Assembly (NCBI GenBank): GCA_002427045.1
Contig: DIPO01000061.1
Location: 110,097 to 127,331 of the forward strand
Source of the DNA: Firmicutes bacterium UBA5486
GTDB lineage: Bacteria > Bacillota > UBA4882 > UBA10575
Length of the DNA: 17,235 nucleotides
Direction of reading: 5' to 3'
The notes under the pieces are model-generated. The model made no database searches. It had not been told where the DNA came from and saw only the letters and a program-made list of their open reading frames with translations. Both the position numbers and the translations under genes were made by a program. Of this stretch, positions 14,641-17,235 are shown in pieces (the first letter of the stretch is position 1; every line of letters starts with the position of its first letter).

Positions 14641-16209
14641 TTAACTAACGATCTGCTCAAATTTCTTAACCATCCGGACTTTAAGATATCTTCGGGTTAA
14701 AAGATATAGAAACAGGAAAATCAATCCTAAAATAAAGATGGTATTCCCATATCCTAATATAGAAGAATAAGAAAAAACACTAAAGAAAATCATTATTGGT
14801 ACCAATCTAAAAGCAAGCGATAGAAGAACATTTAAATTATTCTTAATTGCAACAGTAGGATTGGACCAATTTAGATAAGGACGGTAAATATTAATAATAA
14901 GATCAATTGCCGCTAAAAACAAGTTCAACGTTAAAAGAAAGAATACCCCGGGAATGAAAAAATAAAATTGGATCTGGAATAATGAAATAAGCAAAATTCC
15001 CAGTACAAATGAGGCCAAAAAATTAATTAAAACAGTGGTCATCATCCTTGACCGGATATTATCCCAGGTACTCACCGGCAGGACCCTGGTTTCCCAAAAA
15101 GTACTCCCTTCTCTGGAAATCGAAGTAGCTGAAAGGTTTGCTAGCAATGCCGGTGCCGAAGATATCCCCAGAATTAACTGAACTGCGCGATATTTATTCT
15201 CCGGTAAAGTAAAAAAAGTTAGAGAGAGATCCCCGCTAATTATACTAATCAGAAGGATGAGCCAGGGAATCGCTAAACTAATTAAAGTATTGATCAGAAA
15301 AATTGGTTGCTTAAGAATAATCTGAATGTTCCTTTTCAAGAGTTGTATAATCTTGTTTCTTTGTTTGTAATAAATTCGTCCCCGGTGAGCTCCTTCTTGA
15401 TCAAAAGTAAGAATAGCTATTTTATAAAGTTTCCTAACTGTAAACCGTAAACCCATAATCACAAAAAAATTAAGTAAAATAAAGTAGAGAATATCTTTAA
15501 GCGAACCAGAGACTGCTCTCCTAATCCAGATTGCAGGAGGGAAATAATCTTCCAGAGTTGCTACCAAGCCTTCAATCTCTACTCCACTTTTCTCAATGAT
15601 CATAAACCGGGCTCCAAATAATAGAATAAAAAGAGCTAAACCAAAAAACATAGTAAGAAAATTTTTCTTGTTACTCCTCGCTGCCACCCGCATTAAAGCA
15701 AGAGAAACCAAAGTAGAAAAAAAGAGCGGGACAAGGGGGGAAAGAAGCCAAACCAGTAAACCGAGTATAAAAGCTATTGGTTTAAAATTCCAATTAACCA
15801 CATAGATTACCACTGCAGGATAGAAAACCAAAAAATTTATCCCCAAAAGATAAATATAAAGCGTACTTAGTTTGGAAAACACAATATATTCTTCAGGTAT
15901 TGGCAATGTAGCTAAAAACTTAAGATCTCTGGCATAGAAAAAACTCGAGAATAAAAAAGGAACCGCGGTCAAAGAAATAAATAAAATCCCGGTTATATAC
16001 ATAAATGTTATTGTTAGTTCCGGCTTGCCTATCGAAAGAAAGGTATTATAAGCGTCAAAAGACATTTGAACAAAAGGAATAGCAAGTATTCCTAGGGTCA
16101 GATAGACCAGTATATTTCCAAGTTTACCTGCCTTAATTCCCATCCCGGTTTTGTACTTACTAAAAAAGTCTAGTAATTCTATTCTGGCCAGTACGAATAA
16201 TCTACGCAT
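14641..16209 (-). CDS. ABC transporter permease, ABC-2-like
   Basis: A 522-residue membrane protein with about twelve hydrophobic segments in two groups, separated by a charged cytoplasmic stretch around residues 255-300. This is the layout of the large permeases that pair with a single EcsA/YthP-like ATPase (the ABC_tran_2 type). It forms the membrane channel of the exporter encoded with the preceding ATPase; the substrate is unknown. Its ATG lies inside the end of the ATPase gene (overlap of 8 bp, ATGCGTAG), so translation is coupled. The C-terminus is a basic tail (RRYLKVRMVKKFEQIVS). A truncated repeat sits directly after the stop, so the original 3' end or terminator may have been altered. 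Confidence 0.85.
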   Translation of the reverse strand: MRRLFVLARIELLDFFSKYKTGMGIKAGKLGNILVYLTLGILAIPFVQMSFDAYNTFLSIGKPELTITFMYITGILFISLTAVPFLFSSFFYARDLKFLATLPIPEEYIVFSKLSTLYIYLLGINFLVFYPAVVIYVVNWNFKPIAFILGLLVWLLSPLVPLFFSTLVSLALMRVAARSNKKNFLTMFFGLALFILLFGARFMIIEKSGVEIEGLVATLEDYFPPAIWIRRAVSGSLKDILYFILLNFFVIMGLRFTVRKLYKIAILTFDQEGAHRGRIYYKQRNKIIQLLKRNIQIILKQPIFLINTLISLAIPWLILLISIISGDLSLTFFTLPENKYRAVQLILGISSAPALLANLSATSISREGSTFWETRVLPVSTWDNIRSRMMTTVLINFLASFVLGILLISLFQIQFYFFIPGVFFLLTLNLFLAAIDLIINIYRPYLNWSNPTVAIKNNLNVLLSLAFRLVPIMIFFSVFSYSSILGYGNTIFILGLIFLFLYLLTRRYLKVRMVKKFEQIVS

Positions 16210-16921
16210 CCTTTGTCAACTCCAAGAAAATTTCTTCCAATGTATGGTTAGACTGTTCCTTAATCCTCATTAAAGTATCGCAGGCAATTAATTCTCCATT
16301 TTTTATGATCGCAACGCGGTCACAGATATTCTCCACTACTTCCAATAAGTGTGAGGAGAAAAAAACTGTACCCCCTTTTTGACAATGTTCCTTCATAATA
16401 TCTTTAAGTTTTTTCGTTGAAAGAGGATCTAGCCCAACCAGAGGCTCATCTAAAACAAAGAGTTTCGGTGCGGGTAGTAAGGCTCCGCAAATAAGAAGTT
16501 TTTGTTTCATACCGTGGGAATATGAAAGAATCAACCGGTCAAGCTCCCCATAAATACCAAATGTTTTGGAAAATCTTTCAATCCTTTTTCTTCTATCCTC
16601 CAAAGGAACTTCATACATATCAGATAAAAAATTCAGATAATCTATCCCCCGGATCGAACTGAAAATCTCGGGATGATCAGGAACATAAGTAAAGTTCATC
16701 TTTGCTTCTACAGGCGCCTTAGTAATATCAATACCATTAATCATAATCTCTCCTTGAGAAGGAGGCAAGATCCCTGTAATCATCTTTATAGTTGTAGTTT
16801 TTCCCGCTCCATTCGGTCCGATAAACCCAACAATCTCCCCCTTTTTTATCTCCAAACTCAGATTATTAACCGCCTTTTGCTTTCCATCATATGATTTAGT
16901 AACATTCTTAAGGACCAACAT
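16202..16921 (-). CDS. ABC transporter ATP-binding protein
   Basis: A 239-residue ATPase that powers the exporter. Walker A GPNGAGKT is at residues 35-42, the ABC signature region SYSHGMKQK at 133-141 (SHG in place of SGG), Walker B LFVLDEP at 154-160 and the switch His191. At the Q-loop the sequence is YVPDHPEIF, with Asp82 where most ABC proteins have Gln, as in EcsA/YthP-like exporters whose loop reads VP-D/E-x-P. The ATG has AAGGAAGTGA upstream. The leader contains two hairpins (16959-16995) and a duplicated AAGGAAGT site. The gene is divergent from the one starting at 17227. Confidence 0.92.
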   Translation of the reverse strand: MLVLKNVTKSYDGKQKAVNNLSLEIKKGEIVGFIGPNGAGKTTTIKMITGILPPSQGEIMINGIDITKAPVEAKMNFTYVPDHPEIFSSIRGIDYLNFLSDMYEVPLEDRRKRIERFSKTFGIYGELDRLILSYSHGMKQKLLICGALLPAPKLFVLDEPLVGLDPLSTKKLKDIMKEHCQKGGTVFFSSHLLEVVENICDRVAIIKNGELIACDTLMRIKEQSNHTLEEIFLELTKDA

Positions 16922-16929
16922 GATAAGTC

Positions 16930-16954
16930 ACTTCCTTAAATAAGACTTCCTTAA
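16930..16954 (-). repeat. Duplicated Shine-Dalgarno-like repeat before the ABC genes
   Basis: ACTTCCTTAA occurs at 16930-16939 and 16945-16954 (TTAAGGAAGT on the minus strand), 15 bp apart. The copy nearer the ATG is the likely ribosome site. Confidence 0.45.
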
Positions 16955-16995
16955 TAAAACCTGCTCGTGGTAAGCAGGTCTATGGGGATTTCCCC
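16953..16995 (-). terminator. Terminator-like double hairpin in the ABC leader
   Basis: On the minus strand GGGG-AAAT-CCCC (plus 16984-16995) comes first. A 7-bp perfect stem ACCTGCT/AGCAGGT (plus 16959-16979, 7-nt loop) follows, and then TTTTATT. It lies between any upstream promoter and the ATPase ATG, so it may act as an attenuator, or end a short minus-strand transcript. It does not match a riboswitch class I know. Confidence 0.4.
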
Positions 16996-17005
16996 GACTA
17001 AAAAA

Positions 17006-17033
17006 TTGTAATTAAAAGTGAAAATTCTATAAT
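17006..17033 (+). promoter_or_regulatory. Sigma-A promoter toward the gene at 17227
   Basis: TTGTAA (17006-17011), a 16-bp spacer, and a perfect TATAAT (17028-17033). The transcript would start near 17040 and have a leader of about 185 nt containing the family B palindrome with the NrdR-like boxes. Confidence 0.55.
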
Positions 17034-17124
17034 TTAATATTTACATATCCTCATTTAGCTCGTCCTTAAATTAAGTCAAAACTATATAAAGCTTTTTGCG
17101 TTGTGTCCTTTTTAAAAGGTCCCA

Positions 17125-17140
17125 ACACAATATATAGTGT
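17125..17140. promoter_or_regulatory. NrdR box 1
   Basis: The 16 bases match the NrdR consensus acaCwAtATaTwGtgt at all 16 positions. NrdR is the zinc-ribbon/ATP-cone repressor of ribonucleotide reductase genes and binds such boxes in tandem pairs. Confidence 0.65.
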
Positions 17141-17156
17141 TAGGCTTGTATTAGGC

Positions 17157-17172
17157 TATCAATATATTGTGC
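17157..17172. promoter_or_regulatory. NrdR box 2
   Basis: The central part CAATATATTGTG matches the NrdR consensus; 12 of 16 positions overall. It starts exactly 32 bp after box 1, three helical turns, which is the usual arrangement of NrdR box pairs. Confidence 0.6.
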
Positions 17173-17226
17173 AGGGACAGAAGAAATCAATGACAACGCA
17201 AAAAACCCAATTAAGGAGAGAATAGC

Positions 17227-17235
17227 ATGAAAATC
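17227..17235 (+). CDS. Start of a plus-strand gene, cut by window end (candidate NrdR-regulated gene)
   Basis: ATG at 17227 with AAGGAG at 17213-17218 and an 8-nt spacing. Only Met-Lys-Ile is visible, so the product cannot be identified. Its upstream region has a sigma-A promoter and a correctly spaced NrdR box pair, which suggests a ribonucleotide reductase gene (nrdD, nrdJ or nrdA type) or another NrdR target; this is inference from the operator alone. Confidence 0.6.

Larger units (their letters stand above)
17091..17208. repeat. Family B palindromic unit enclosing tandem NrdR boxes
   Basis: The outer arms GCTTTTTGCGTTGT (17091-17104) and its near-perfect inverse within 17194-17208 enclose a second, inner inverted repeat (GTCCC at 17119-17123, GGGAC at 17174-17178) and two AT-rich palindromic boxes. 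A small palindrome CCTTTTTAAAAGG lies at 17107-17119. The whole can fold into a long imperfect hairpin. One outer arm recurs at 1-20, so the arms belong to a repeat family. Confidence 0.6.

Noticed and set aside
16959..16995. Two short hairpins considered as a guanidine-II (mini-ykkC) riboswitch
   Set aside because: The loops are AAAT and TACCACG and not the paired ACGR loops that define that class.

Overview
The window is chromosomal DNA of a low-GC, Gram-positive, endospore-forming, probably anaerobic member of the Bacillota (Clostridia type). The evidence is a spoIIM gene, strong GGAGG-type ribosome sites with several TTG starts, the clostridial cluster DUF3866-Nudix-spoIIM-xerD, pyruvate phosphate dikinase, and the folate one-carbon pair fhs-folD. 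I cannot name the genus. No rRNA, tRNA, CRISPR array, prophage or protein-coding transposon is visible.

Layout: one plus-strand gene opens the window (173-1225, a polytopic membrane protein of the MprF/AglD flippase-like family). It runs tail to tail into a minus-strand block that fills the rest: rbgA (ribosome assembly GTPase), xerD (recombinase, followed by a clear terminator), spoIIM, a Nudix hydrolase, a DUF3866 protein with a good promoter, ppdK, plsY, a DegV-family protein, folD and fhs (operon ending in a strong terminator), murI, and a two-gene ABC exporter whose ATPase and permease genes overlap by 8 bp. A new plus-strand gene starts at 17227 and leaves the window after three codons. 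The protein genes are mostly housekeeping: glycolysis/gluconeogenesis (ppdK), phospholipid synthesis (plsY, perhaps DegV), one-carbon folate metabolism (fhs, folD), cell wall precursor synthesis (murI), chromosome dimer resolution (xerD) and sporulation (spoIIM).

The unusual content is between the genes. A family of palindromic elements without coding capacity (family A, ends GGAATTGCATAATT) is present as one full 154-bp copy (6114-6267), one left-half copy (14562-14627), one short copy that has lost its core (9832-9916) and one solitary end (4716-4729). A second palindromic unit with other ends (family B, GCTTTTTGCGTTGT) lies at 17091-17208 directly before the gene at 17227, and one of its ends also forms the first 20 bases of the window. 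Families A and B share the same inner core, and that core matches the NrdR box, the operator of the ribonucleotide reductase repressor. In family B the two boxes are exactly 32 bp apart, start to start, which is the helical phasing normal for NrdR. So either the gene at 17227 is a ribonucleotide reductase (nrd) gene under NrdR control, or NrdR-type operators are being spread by miniature mobile elements, or both. This is the part of the window most worth following up.
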